A stretch of 64,000 nucleotides of DNA from Thermothelomyces thermophilus ATCC 42464 (Eukaryota > Ascomycota > Sordariomycetes > Sordariales > Chaetomiaceae). The number at the start of each line of letters is the position of its first letter. Position 1 is the first letter of the stretch. A program made the position numbers and the translations under genes. Positions 46,328-59,249 of this stretch are shown here, one piece after another. The notes under the pieces were generated by a model. The model was given only the letters and a program-made list of their open reading frames with translations, did not search any database and had not been told where the DNA came from. The stretch covers positions 4,588,001 to 4,652,000 of the forward strand of contig NC_016474.1 of NCBI RefSeq assembly GCF_000226095.1. Reading direction: 5' to 3'.

Positions 46328-47484
46328 ATGAGTGCCGCGACAAAGATCATTACTCGGCCCTTGGGCAAAAATGGCCCTCTGGTGCCGCGCATCGGACTCG
46401 GCCTGATGGGCTTGAGCGGCGCCCACGGCGTGCCCAGACCTGACTCTGAGCGACTCGCATTCCTGGACAAGGCATATGAGATGGGAGAGACCTTTTGGGA
46501 TACGGGTATGTTTGGTTTTCCTTATTCCCCTCCCCCGCCCCCGCCCCCCGAGACAACCATCATCTTCTTGCCTGCTCTCTTTAAAATGGTGACATTGGAT
46601 CTAATTAATGCCCATGCCGCACAGCCGACATGTACAACGATTCCGAAGACCTGCTGGGCAAGTGGTTCGCCGCCAACCCGGAGAAGCGCGGATCCATCTT
46701 CCTGGCCACCAAGTTCGGTTACCGGCGCAACGAAAAGGGCGAGCATGGCATCGACACGTCTCCCGAGTACGCCCGCCAGGCGATCGAGAAGTCTCTCAAG
46801 CGGCTCGGGACCTCGTACGTGGACCTGTACTACCTGCACCGGCTCGACAAGGCGACGCCTGTCGAGAAGACAATTGCCGCGTTGGCCGAGCTCAAGCGGG
46901 AGGGCAAGATCCGGCACATTGGGCTGAGCGAGTGCAGCGCGTCGGCCTTGCGCCGTGCCCACTCCGTCGAGCCCATCTCGTGCGTGCAGATGGAGTACAG
47001 TGCCTTCAGCCTGGACATCGAGGCCCCCGAGCACGCGCTCCTGGCCACCGCTCGCGAGCTGGGCATCGCCGTCGTGGCCTACAGCCCGCTCGGCAAGGGC
47101 ATGCTGGGTGGCGGCATCCGGTCGGCCGAGGACGTGTCGAAGCCGGGCGACATGCGCGCCGCTTTTGCTCCCCGCTTTGCCAAGGAGAACCTGGACGCCA
47201 ACCTCGCCCTCGTCAACAAGCTGACCGAGATCGCCGCCAACAAGGGCATCACCACGGCACAGCTGGCCTTGGCCTGGCTGCTCGCCCAGGGTGACGACAT
47301 CTTCCCCATCCCAGGCACCAGAAATCCCGAGAGGCTAGCTGAGAACCTCGGCGCCCTGGAGGTGACGCTCACGGAAGACGAGGAGAAGGCCATCCGGCAG
47401 CTTGCCGACAAGGTGGCGGGATCGAGACTTGGCGCCATCTTGACCGATTACTACTTTGGTGACTCGCCGCCCTTGGAGGCTTAA
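46328..47484 (+). CDS. aldo-keto reductase (YakC-like)
   Basis: NADPH-dependent reductase of aldehydes and ketones in the (beta/alpha)8-barrel superfamily. Two exons: 46328-46505 and 46625-47484, 345 residues; the junction rebuilds FWDTADMYNDSEDLLGKW. The catalytic tetrad is visible: Asp and Tyr in DTADMYNDSE, Lys in LATKFGYR and His in YYLHRLDKATPVEKT. The family signature LKREGKIRHIGLSECSA and the cofactor-end motif FPIPGTRNPERLAENLGAL are intact. The length matches fission yeast YakC. It ends 488 bp from the 3' end of the polyketide synthase gene and faces it tail to tail; a role in that pathway is possible but rests only on position. Confidence 0.93.
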
Positions 47485-47972
47485 GGGTATTATTGTCCCT
47501 TGTATCGCTCAGTGCTTGTTTTCGCGTCGTGGTGGAGCGAGGAATTTAGCCTGTAATTATTGTAGCGTGATTGGTGTTCAAGCTAGGGTATGATTTACTG
47601 TTATCATTACCCCGGTGATATGCTCGTGATGGCCCTCTGAGAAGAAGGTGTTCCTGCTTCCTCTACCCAACATTCAACTTCCGCAATGACTGATGGCCTC
47701 TTGCCAGCTGAGCGTATTCATGCAGAGGTTTGGACTGGCAATTTCATTATGAAAGCTAATTATCGTTTAATACCTACGAGAAGTCGCCCTGCTAAGAACT
47801 GAACGGGCATGGAATCCATCACGGTAAGAAGAAATCAAGCCACCGAAACGCCGGCACACCGAAAAAGAGAATAAAAAAGAAAAGAGAACGAAAAAAGAGG
47901 AAAACAACAGTAACAGACTCAGCACCCTCCTGAAAGGCAAACACAATTTGGGGTTTCCGTATTTCGTCCACA
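47485..47972. other. convergent 3' region between aldo-keto reductase and PKS genes
   Basis: Contains the 3' flanks of both genes. An A-rich stretch, read on the minus strand as a T-rich tract past the PKS stop, lies at about 47860-47910. No gene is seen. Confidence 0.6.
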
Positions 47973-50900
47973 TTAGCCCCTTTTCTTCAGCAGAGCCGGG
48001 TACGAGGCCGACCCGGGCTCATCAAACGTCTCAATGAGTGCCGCCACGGCCGGATGCAGCCCCGCGGCAATAGCCCTGCGCATCCACTCGTCCATGGGTA
48101 AGACCTCATAGGGCTTCTCACAGCCCTTATGGCGCGCGATCTCGGCCATGCTATGCATCGGGATGACAATGTCACCGACATTGTTCACGTACTTGATATC
48201 CTTGCTCTCACCGCCACGCAAGAGGCCGCCCACAACATCGTCACACACGCTGCGCACATAGACCAGATCGAAGCTGCCCTTGTTGTGATCGACGCGGGGC
48301 ACAGCGGTGATGGCGTGCGCGTAGTGCAGCAGCGCGTTAACCCAGTCCATTCCGGCACGGTCGTTGGTGGCGTCGGCACCTTCGCGGATGATGGTGGACG
48401 GGCGTTGGATCCAGATGGGCAGGCCGGTCGCCTCATGGACCTGCTCCAGCATCCGCTCGCACACCCACTTACCGCACATGTAGCCATGCGCGCCGTCGGG
48501 GGGCGGCAGGGCGCCGGTCTTGGTGGCGGGGATCTCCGGGAAAGCGTCGAGCCCGGCGAACAGGGCCACGCCGGCGCTCGAGATGTAGTGCAGCGGGATC
48601 ATGCGGCGCACACACCGCTGTACAATCTCTCTCGTGGAACCAACATTGGTGTCGCGCACGGCCGAGTAGAACTTGAGGTGCGACGTGTCGGAGCCGTTGT
48701 GGATGACGGCGTCGGCCTCGTCAAAGATGGCTTTCTCTTCCTCCTCTGCGAGCCCGAGCCTTGGGGCGCCGAGATCCCCCTCGTAATAGACAACGCGATC
48801 GCTGGGAGGAGGCAGCTCGCCCTTGGCCAGCCGGTCAGCGAGCTGGCGCACGGCGACACAGATGATCTTCTCAATCGACGGCTCGGCCGCGAGCCTTTCG
48901 AGGAGGTGGTGGCCCAGAAGCCCCGTGGATCCCGTCAGGATCACCACTCTTGGGACCTTGCTCGGAGCCTTGGTGTCGGCAGACGGCAAGGTCAGCTCTG
49001 GCGGACAGGCCTCAGCTTCCCAGTCGATACCAGAGATCCTCTTGGGCGGAGTAGCACTGCCAGGCGACGTCGCTGCGGTGTCGGGCACCTGGCCGTTTGA
49101 TGTGCTGGCCGGAGTGTCGGCCGTGTTTGTTTCAGAGCTGCTGTCGTCTGCCTTGCCATCGGCCACAGCTCCTTGTCGGACCTCGGGGATCAGCTCGGCG
49201 GGAACGCCTTCGACAGCAGCCTCGACGAGGCTCGACATCTGGGCGTCGTTGGCCATGATCTTGAGCACCGGGATGCTGACCTGCAGATTCTTGAGGAACC
49301 ACGACCGGATGTCGACTGAGATGAGTGAGTCTAGACCCAGGTCGATGCTGCGCATGTTCATCATGTCGTCGTCGCCCGTCGAGATCTGAAGGATTCTCCG
49401 CAGCTGGGCGGCAAACGCGCTCTTGACAACCTGGAAGACCTCACCCTCGGAGCGGCACGCTTTGAGGCTATCCAGGACGGATGCAGTGTTGGTCTTCTCT
49501 TTGCCCTTACCACCATCGGTCGTCTTGTTCACGACAAGGCGCGCAAACTTTGGATCAGTGTACCATTTGGGCATGTTGGGCGTGTCGGGAGAGATCTCGA
49601 GCAAGCCGGTAGAGATCTCAGGCCCGTCAGGTGAGTCGAGGTATCCCGCCTCCATGACCTCCGCGAAGATCTGGTGGAAGTCCTCTTCGGACAGGTGGGT
49701 GAGGTGCGTGTTAGCCACTGTGAGATCGAGTTGGCGCGCAGATTGCGTGATGTAGCCGACGCCGATAATAGCACCCACGTTTGCCACGCTGGAGACCAGG
49801 CCGCGACGTCTCCGGGCAGCCGCCACACCGCACATGCCCATGTTTGCAGCGGCGTAGTTGGCCTGGCCGACGTTGCCGATGACGCAGTTGATAGACGACA
49901 GGAGGACAAAGAAGTCGAGGTCGACGTCGTGGAAGATGCGATCCAGGTGCAAGCTGCCAAGCACCTTGGGCCGGATGACATCAGTGACTTGCTCGAAGAC
50001 CATGTTGCGTACCATGCCATCTCGGAGGACCATGGCACCATTGAGGACGCCCACGATGGGCGGAAGCGTGTCGACAATGGTCTTGTGTACGGCTCGAAGG
50101 GCGGCCTCATCCGTCACATCACAGGAAAGTGTGCGGACGGTTACCCCATTGGCCGCATGGTTGTCAATCCATCCTTGGTCGACTTTCGGGTTGCGGCTGG
50201 TGAGGACTAGATACTTCACTCCCCGGTCGATCATCCAGTCGCACAGCGAGATTCCCAGCGCGCCCGACAGACCACACAGCCAATAGGTCTTGTCGCTCTT
50301 GAAGAGCGGGATGATGTCGAACCTAGTAACTCTGGCGGGGAGCACAGTTGCCGTGGTCCAGTCAACCACCGTCGAGGGATCGCTGGGACGCTCGTTTCCG
50401 GCGACGGCCTCAAGCGGGACCGTCGTCGTCTCGACGGCAGCACTACCGTCCTGGCCATATTGGGCAGCCGCCTTAAGTGTCGCTCCTATGAGCTCGTCGA
50501 TCGACGCGCCATGTTGAGTGGCCTGTGACGAGTAGATTGTGTCGGCGGTCTCCCTGCGGCTGAAAGGGGGCAGCACCGACAAAATTGTCTGCTCATTGTC
50601 TGATGCGTCCACAGAGAAGCCGACAAAGAGGGCGACATCTACTGGCAATACCCGGCTGACCTCGGCCTTCCCTGCATATTCAGGTAGTCGAACCCAGGAG
50701 TTTGGAAGTTTGTGGGCCTCCTCATCCGATCCGTCCACCGCGAAGATGACCTGGATTTGCTTCTGAGCCGCTTGAGCTTCGATTGCCCGAGCCACGTCTT
50801 CAGGGGCGTTGTGTACGACAATGGTCTGCCCGGGATACAGTGGCTTGAGTATGGCTGCGGCAATGAGATGAGTAGCTGTGACCTTGAGAATCGTAGTTTC

Positions 50901-53900
50901 GGAGGGGCTGGAAGCATTGAGGGGCACGGTATGCTCCACGGGAACTCTGAGCACGGAGACCGGGGATGATACGAGGGCCAAGTACCGAGCACCGTTGGAA
51001 TCCGCACCCACGGCGAGGAACCGATGGCCAATAGGGGTCTTGATAGCGGACAGAATGCTCTGTGTGGTACGCAGCTCGATGGTATTGGGCCTAGAGCGTC
51101 AATATGTCAGCATGGATAATTGCATGCTGAATACAAGATTGGGAAAGAGGGAGGAAGGGGCTAAGAGATGACAATAGGAAGCACATACTTCGTGATCTTA
51201 AATCTCTCGTCGTATCTTGACAGCTGCCTCACGAAGCAGTTCCCGCTGTCCTGGACAAATTCAACCTCGGCCTGGCGCAGGTCGACTTCGTGGCCAATAA
51301 GCCTCCGTGTGGAGTTTAGGCGGTTGTTTGCGGCCGGGATCATCGTCAGACGAGGCACCAGCTCGCGGCCCTGCTCGTCAATGATCATCTCAGGCTCCAC
51401 CGTGTACAAGATGTCCCGGCTCCGGAGCTGTTTCGAGTTGAACCTCACGAAGGCCTCAACGATAGTCTTGGCGTCAACCTGGTTGACGTCGGCTATGTCA
51501 AGATACTGAAGGTGAAGATCGTCTTCCTCGTGCACCGCCGACCGGCCGAAACCCACACTCATGTTATGGTACGGCTCGTCACGGAGTCGGCCCTTGGTGA
51601 GCCAAAGAACAGACTTCTGGCCTTCGAAGAAGCGGCGGAAACTGTACCATCTCTCCGGGGTGATGTCTTGGAACACCGGGTGGTCGAGGTCCGCCAGACT
51701 GATGATTTTAGCATCGGGGGTTGCGACCTTGTTGGCGTCCACCTCCTCGAGAGTGGGGTACGCGTGCACCTGAGAGCCGAGGCCAGACAGGATACTCTCG
51801 ATGCCGCGAGCGAGCTTAGCGACGGCAGGCGTTTGGCCACCGACGAGCACGACGTCTTTGACCGGAGGGCTGATGGGCGACGAGAGCGGGTTTCTGGCTA
51901 GCTCGATCCGGGTGTCGACGGCCTGCGAGACAAACAGGGTGATGCCAAAGGTGTCGAACAGTTTAGGGGGTGACATGGTGTCGATCCCAGAGAAACCGTT
52001 GCGCTTCAGAATGTCGTCCCATTGAGCAGCATTGACAAGCGGGGACAGCGTGCGGCCCTCGTCGATGCCCCGCCACCAACCGGGCAGGGTGCCGAAGATG
52101 AAGCCGGCTCCCACCTGCATCATACCGTCGCTGCTGCCCTCACCGATCAACAGGTACCCGCCCGGGCGGAGCAGCTTGCGCAGATTTCGCACGCTCTCTT
52201 CTAGCCTTGCGGTAGCATGCAGCACCATGTAAGCGACGACGACATCGTAGGCCCCCTGAGTGAAGCCTTGCTCCACGGGATCACGCTCGGCATCACACGT
52301 CTTGAAGACGATGCGATCCACCCATGGAGAGAGCGCCTCTGCCGCGTTCTCGAAGAAACTGGACGAGATATCGGTAAAAGTGTAACTGTCAAAGCTCCTC
52401 CCAATGGCATTGAGGATGTGTTTGGTAGCACCTCCGGTGCCAGCGCCTGAGAGAAACAGAATTAGCCCTGCGCAATCCCAAATAGTGGTGCGTCTTCGTA
52501 CCGATTTCTAGCAGGTTTAGATGGGGGTGACGGTCTGAGATCTGCTTGACGACGCTGCCTAGCCACTGGGCCGACTGCATGGTTCCGAACCCGTGAGCGT
52601 AGTATTCATCCAAGAGCCCAGACTCGCGGAAATGCTCCAGCATCGTAGTCTCGCCCTTGAAGACTCGCGGCATGACTTCGCCTACAAGCAACATGATTCT
52701 GACATCGGAATTGTTGCCAACTCTGTGGGAGGGGAATTGGTTAGTCAATTACTTATTTGGTACTTCTCTGGAAAACACAAAGGTTGAATCACTTACCCTT
52801 TGGCCTTGATTTCGTCCAGAATATCCTGCAGCATGTCATTCTTCCATTCCTCTTTGGCGAACTTGTTTTCGTCCCGGTCTAGAAGATCCGTGATGTAGCG
52901 GGCGTAGTTGAGATAGTGGCACAGCGGAGACTCAGACCTAGCGGGCGAGTCCTGGGGAACATCGCGATCAAACTGCCGCAAGTAGAAGTTGACGATGCGG
53001 CTCAGGATCCACATCATGTCCTTCTCGTATTGGGTTACGGGGATCCCGTCAGCAGCGGTGTAGCCATCGGGGTTGGCGGGCACTAGGTCCATCTTGCAGA
53101 AGATATTGTGGTCATCACTGGCCCCGGCACCAACGGGCTTGAAGAGGACATGGTCCACCTGCACTGCGGCGTGGTTTGAGCCGTGGAGATAGATGTTGAC
53201 GTTGCCCGAAAATCCGGACCCAGGGCTCGAGCGGTCCTCGGGATTACAGGTGGAATCAACCTCCATGAAGTCGACCTCGCTTACCCCTTCTGGCCTGGCC
53301 AACGCCGAGGGATTCACCCTAATTTTGGAGATGGTTGTGGGTAGGTGCAAGTTCCGCAGTTGCTCATCGCCCGGGTAGCTGTACGAGACCATGATGGACT
53401 GGAAGGCAGCATCCAGATCGACGGGGTGAATCAGCAGACCAACACAGTCGGGGGTCGATGCCCGCTTGGCCACGCACGCGGCGCGCCCAAGCTTGCGCTC
53501 GAGCGTCACGAGGGACCTGAAGGGGCCGCTGAAGTTGTACTCGAGGCTTTCCATGAAGCCATACAGACGTGGCTCCTCGACGGGGATCATGTGTGGGGGC
53601 TTCGGTTGCCGCTCAGGGAGGAGGTTGGGCGACGCATCCTCGCACAATGACAGCCGCAAGTCTGCGTCGACGGCAAGTGTGAGATCCGAGGCTGCATCAC
53701 CGCCTAATGCCGCAGAGTATGAGAATCGGGCCTCGATGTGTTCTGGGTGCTTCCGGTCACGCGTGATGTTGGTCAACTCGGCCAGTACCTCGATTCCAGT
53801 GTCGTTGTTGCCGCTGAAGGCAACAGCCTGATGGATCGTCAGGTCGGCTAATTCGATGAGGCGGATGTTCTTGCCCGCTGCGAGCACCCGGGCTGCCTCC

Positions 53901-56900
53901 AGCGCGGTGGCCACGTATCCAGCTGCAGGGAACACGACCTGTCCCTGCACCGTGTGGCCTTCGAGCCACTGCATCTCGCTGGGCTTCAGCACGTTCTTCC
54001 AGCGCAGTGCGTGGGCGCTGCTGTCGGGTGTGGGATCGCCCAAGAGCGGGTGGAAGGCCGGTTGGCGCAGACGCATTTGGCGCGACCTTCGGGATTCGCC
54101 CCAGTATTTGGTCTCGTGGTTCCACTGGTATGACGGGAGATCCTTGAGGACGCGGAAATGCTGCTTTTCGCCTGAGAGCGCCGCCTCAAAGCTACTCAGG
54201 TCAACCGACCCCTTATCCAGATGGCTCCACAAGAACCCAAGGGCGTTTGACAAGGCTTCGATGGCGTGAACGCCGCGGGAGAGCGATCCTTGATAGGGAA
54301 GCGGTTTCTGAAGCACCTCCTGGATCGTCTGGCCGGACGGACTCTTGAGCGCCGGATGGGGGCCAACCTCAATTGCGACGTCAAACGAGATGCCTGACGA
54401 TAGGGCTGCCTCAAGCGCCCGGGAGAAAAGGACCGGCTTGACCATGTTTTGCACCCAATATTCATCGCTGAGCTCCGGTGAGTACTCCATGGGTTTCCCG
54501 TCAAAGACACTGGAATACCAAGTGCAGGGACGGGGCAGCGAGAGCTTCCGAGCCTTGATGCCGGCACGCCTCATTCCCTGAAGGTAGGGGTCAGCCGCGG
54601 GGACCATGTGGAGCGAGTGGTAGGCATTGTCCACGCGCAGCCGGCGATGGAACTTCTTCTCCTCCCCCATGATGGCCTCGAGCTCCGCGATAGCATCCTC
54701 ATCGCCTGAGATTGTGACGCTAGATGATGAGTTCACAGCTGCCACGGAAATGCGGCCGGCAAAGTCAGGGTCACTGCAGATCTCCTCGGCGTCGGCGGGC
54801 GAGGTGCCCACTGCGAGCATGGCTCCGGCAATGTGACTGCCGTTGGGGCTGCCAGCATGTTTGCAGTTCAAGCCGCGGTAGTAGGCAACGCAGAGGGCGT
54901 CGCGCGCTGTCAGGAAGCCGGCGGCATACGCGGCGCCGACCTCGCCGCCCGAGTGGCCCACGACGGCATCAAAGTGGATGCCAGCCGCCCGAAGGAGATC
55001 CACGAGCATGATCTGCACTGCCGTGTTGAGCGGCTGCGAGATCGCACTCTCGCCCATCCGAGAGACGGAGGGTGCTGCCAGGATCTCGGCCTCGAGGGAC
55101 CATGATGGACGGTCAGGGACAGGGAGCTCACCAAGAGACACCTCCAAGTCGCGGATGATCTTGGCGGCGAACGGCGATTCCCTGATAAGTTCGGCCGCCA
55201 TGCGTGGATACTGGGCACCTTGACCCGTAAACACACCCAGGAGTTTGGGAGATTCGTCTCCGCGGCGTCTCAGCGTCCTGGTACTGATGTTAGAGTCCTG
55301 GCTCTCCAAGCGCGCCAAGATGTTGACTTTCAGAGCGTCGACGCTAGTGGCTGGGAAGGAGATGCGATGGGAAAAGACCGTTCGGCGATCTCGCAGCGTG
55401 TACGCCAAGTCGTGGGCATCGACGTCTGGATGTTCTCCCAAATGCGCGGCATAGGCCGAGAGCGTGGCCCGGAGGGAGTGCTCGGACGCTGCAGAGAAGA
55501 CGAACGGGCTAAACAGCGCTCTATCATTGCGTCCAGGTTCGACACCTCCACGGTCATCGTAGCTTTCTAGGATGGCATGGGCGTTGGTGCCTCCGAAGCC
55601 GAAGCTGTTGACGCTGGCCCGTCTTGTTTGGACAGCTGGCCAAGGCTTGGCGGCGCGGAGGATCTCCAGGTTCTTGTAGAACGGCTTGACAGAAGGGCTG
55701 AGGTTGTCGAAAAGGAGGTTCGGGGGAATCTGGCCGTGTTGAATAGCCAACTTGGCCTTGAGAAGTGCAGCAATACCGGCTGTACCCTCGGTGTGGCCAA
55801 GCACCGTCTTGATGGAACCAACGTACAGACGGCTGTCGTTACTTCCTGGCCGTACACCTTGCTGCCCGCCAAAGAATGCAGTACTGATGGCCTCAGCTTC
55901 AATGGGATCTGAAAAACATCAAAGCGTCAGTTCGTGGGCAACATTTCAGGATCCCTTCTGCCTCCAGGATATCAGGATTCTCACTTACCGCCAGCCGGCG
56001 TGCCGGTTCCATGCGCCTCGAAATATTGAGGGCGATCGGCTGGCGCGTTGATGTCGAGGCCAGCCCTGGCGTATGTGCTCTCGATCAGGGCCCGTTGAGC
56101 CGTCGCGCTCGGCATGGTGAGCCCCGTCGTCGTGCCGTCCTGGTTAAGTCCCGTCTCGCGGATGATGCACTCGATATGGTCGCCATCAGCGATGGCAGCA
56201 CTGAGGGTCTTCAGCAAGATAGCCGCCACGCCGTCTCCACGGGCGTAGCCATTGGCGTCCTTGTCCCACATTCGGCCGCGGCCATCGGGCGACAGCATCT
56301 TGAGCTTGCTCTCGATGATATATGTCTCAGGCCCCAGGATGACGTTGGCACCACACGCCACAGCCATGCGCGAGTCGCCTGCGCGCAGCGTCTGAATGGC
56401 CGAGTGTACGGCTACAAGACTTGATGAGCAGGCCGTGTCGATGGTCACGGCGGCGCCGTGCCAGTCGAAGAAGTATGAGATACGGTTCGACAGGATAGCC
56501 CGGGATGTGCCGACGGCGAAGTAGGTCGGAGCGGCATCCAAGTCACGCAACAGCATGGCTTCATAGTCGCCAATCATGACACCTGCATAGACTGCAGTAT
56601 CGCTTCCTTTCAGGCTGTCCAGTGTCATGCCGGCCGACTCGACCGCCTCATAGACGGTTTCTAGGAGAATCCGCTGCTGAGGGTCCATGGCGCGCGCCTC
56701 GATGGGGTTAATTCCGAAGAACTCGGCATCGAAGGCGGTTGGGTCGTCGTTCAGGAGGTAGGAGTGCCTCACGTTGGAACGACCGTGGTGCGCTCCATCC
56801 GGATGATAGAAGCCATTCGCGCTGAAGCGGCTCTCTGGGATCTCGGAGCGCACATCGCGAGGCTCGCGGAGGAGGTCCCAGAGCTTCGAGGGAGAGCTCG

Positions 56901-56970
56901 CATCGCCAGCGAAGCGGCAGGCGCTGCCCACGATGGCAATGGGTTCTTGTGATGCAACCTTGGATGGCAT
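47973..56970 (-). CDS. highly reducing polyketide synthase with terminal thioester reductase
   Basis: Iterative type I PKS, cytosolic. Five exons: 55989-56970, 52797-55908, 52502-52722, 51189-52446 and 47973-51090. All phases close, giving 2,896 residues. The ATG at 56970 starts [15 protein letters not shown]; the frame upstream opens only with [13 protein letters not shown] (Cys181), [41 protein letters not shown] (Ser647). [20 protein letters not shown] (His979). C-methyltransferase: [16 protein letters not shown] (about 1434-1449), rebuilt across intron 3. A pseudo-KR region follows, with no enoyl-reductase domain. [13 protein letters not shown], with Tyr2270 in [20 protein letters not shown] (Ser2446). 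[20 protein letters not shown] and YMCGK (Tyr2728, Lys2732). The R domain should release the chain as aldehyde or alcohol. The missing ER function is probably supplied by the stand-alone reductase gene upstream. Confidence 0.95.
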
Positions 56971-58085
56971 TATGACAAGAGTTTCTGAATAGGACACCTT
57001 CTTTCAGTACCAACGAAGTTGAGTCAGTTCGATACTGAGTAATTAGTGTCGCTGTGGCTGAGCAAACAGGCTTGGTTGAACAACATACTGGTGCCTGTCT
57101 GACCGACTAGCCGACTAGTTAAGTGTAGCTCACACATGGGGGGGAGTGTTTTTACTACCGGCAACGGACCTCCAATGATTGGTGTCGAACGGGAGTCGGC
57201 ACCCCGACGACAAGCTAGTTGCATCTACGCGGTCGGTTCCTGCATCTCAGAATGCCACACCGTGGTGTTCGTCCGACGCCGAACTGACCCGGCAGCGCGA
57301 CGGGCATCCGAGTCGGATTCGGAGCCTCGCTACTCCATGATCTACTGCGCAGATAGCAGACCGCAGGCGAATTAACCGGCTGATGTTTTGCGCGAAGGGT
57401 CTGGTTCCAACGCGGTGTCTCATGCCGAAAGAGGCAAACCGACGGCGGCCGACCTTCCATCGCCACCTGGATACCTTGATGGCTGCCGGCTTGGTTTTCG
57501 GATCCGAATTCGCATACGTCGTAGAGGTAGCCGTTGCCGGCTTTAGGAAACTGACAGTCCTGTCGTGCCAGACTGGAAAGATCTCTCCGCCGATGCTTGT
57601 AGGCGCTGGCCACATCCTCTTTCTTCCTTGTCGCAATTCCTTCACGAAGGTGCTGCTGATCAGCTACCGGAGCGTCGGGATGTATGAGATTGCGTTTGGC
57701 GACTGCTGTTGATGAAACATTGATTCACGTGTAGAATCGCAGCATTGTTGCTCCCTCTTTTGTTGTAAAACTCGTGCCCTTACAGTGGAGGCTAACTTGC
57801 TTGCTGAGGGTAACCATTTGCAGGTGTGATGCTCTCTCGGGGCAGGTGCGTGGTTGAATGGGTTGAGAAAAGAAGGAGCTATTAATTACAGCATCATTCG
57901 AGGTTTCCGCAATGCGGGGACCAACGATTTCGTTGCGATTTACTCGATTTCTTGGAGAAGCGTTTTGTAGCATTCTTCACTAATTATCATTCTCAAAACC
58001 GCGCTAATTAATAGAATACAAGCAGATTGCTCCATTCCCCGCGTCCCACTGGTTGTCCGATCCGCATGGCTGTTGCGCGTCGCGT
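56971..58085. other. intergenic, PKS promoter
   Basis: Lies between the PKS ATG and the end of the trans-enoyl reductase gene. A CCG-N3-CGG palindrome, a possible Zn2Cys6 site, is at 57308-57316, about 340 bp before the PKS start. A plus-strand frame of 109 codons (57383-57712) has no recognisable features. No transcription-factor gene is present here. Confidence 0.5.
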
Positions 58086-59249
58086 TCAGCTTCTCGAAAT
58101 GGTAACTACGAGCTTCTGCCCTTTCGACTCCCCGCGCTGTAGGATTTCGACTGCCTTGATGACGGCCTCGAATCCCTCGCCGCACTCGCGGACGGGCTGC
58201 GTCGTTATCAGGCCTTGGTCCAGCAGCGACTGCATCTCAGCTCGCCATTCCGATGCGAGGGCGTGTAGATCCATGTTCGCCTTGCGCGTGTAAACGGGGT
58301 GGCCGAGGTCAACGTCGACCCCTTGGGCTTCAAACCCCATCACCACCTTGACCTTGACCGACGGACGTGTGCGCCATCCTTGCGGACAGTCCTCGAGGCA
58401 AGCATAGCGCCCGCCCACCCGCGAAAGCGCCCCGAAGCACGTTGCGACCGATTCCGGATCCGTGATGCAGTCGAACGCATGCTTGATGGGCACCCCGCCG
58501 GTAAGCTTCTTGATGTCCTCCAGGCAGCTTTTCGACGTGTACGAAGCGGTTCCGATGGCGCCGTAACTAATCACCTGTGGCGCCGACTTGGGCGAGCAGA
58601 CGGCGATGGGCGCGTAGCCTGATCTGTTCGCGTGTTCCTCGTGTTAGCGAGACGCCACATCGCGCGACTCTGTGTCTTGCGGTAGTACTGACTGCTTCAG
58701 CATTTGGATGGTTATGATGCCCGTGGCGGTAGCTCCGCCGTACACCAACACCGGCAGCGGCTTCTCAGCCGGCTTCGACGGCCGTCCCGGCAGGCCCAAC
58801 GCATCCGCGGGAGATATGGCCAGACAGGCAGTGCCCCATCCGATAGCGCCAAGTGCGGCGGCCCGCGTGTCGCTCCAATCCTCAGGGACCGCGAGAGCCA
58901 GGCGCGAGTCACACACGGCATACTCAGAGAAGGCGCCGCTGTAAGGATTGTTCGGTCGGTAAGGGAAGTCGGCGCCGCAGATGCGCCTGCCAGGCTTGTA
59001 GAGCGCAGATGGCCCAGCGAACTCGACAACGCCGCAAAAGTCGCAGCCAATCGTGTTCCCTTCCATAAAAAAGTGGGTGATCATCTTGAAGTCGGTAGGG
59101 TTCAGCCCCACGGCACGGACGCGAACGAGGACATGGTAAGGGGTCGGCAGCTCCGGTACTGGCTGAGAGCGCGATACAGCGAGAGGGACCCGGGTCGAGG
59201 TGGAAGGCTGTTTGGACTGAACGACGGCCGTTTGGACCTTGAGCGCCAT
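58086..59249 (-). CDS. trans-acting enoyl reductase (LovC-type)
   Basis: Stand-alone medium-chain dehydrogenase that reduces the alpha,beta-enoyl group of the chain on the neighbouring PKS with NADPH, replacing its missing ER domain. Two exons: 58693-59249 and 58086-58623. They join at [15 protein letters not shown], and the product is 364 residues, almost exactly LovC length. Motifs are [32 protein letters not shown] (GCDxAG-like), [40 protein letters not shown] (the nucleotide-binding GGxTATG of trans-ERs) and [11 protein letters not shown]. The zinc ligands of alcohol dehydrogenases are absent, as expected. It diverges from the P450 gene and lies 1.1 kb upstream of the PKS on the same strand. 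Confidence 0.93.

Noticed and set aside
48129-49100. 323-codon plus-strand open frame inside the PKS gene
   Set aside because: Antisense of the R and ACP region; no motif, and the minus strand is clearly coding.
57383-57712. 109-codon plus-strand frame between PKS and trans-ER genes
   Set aside because: Starts with ATG, but there is no signal peptide, domain or splice partner; it lies in the expected PKS promoter.
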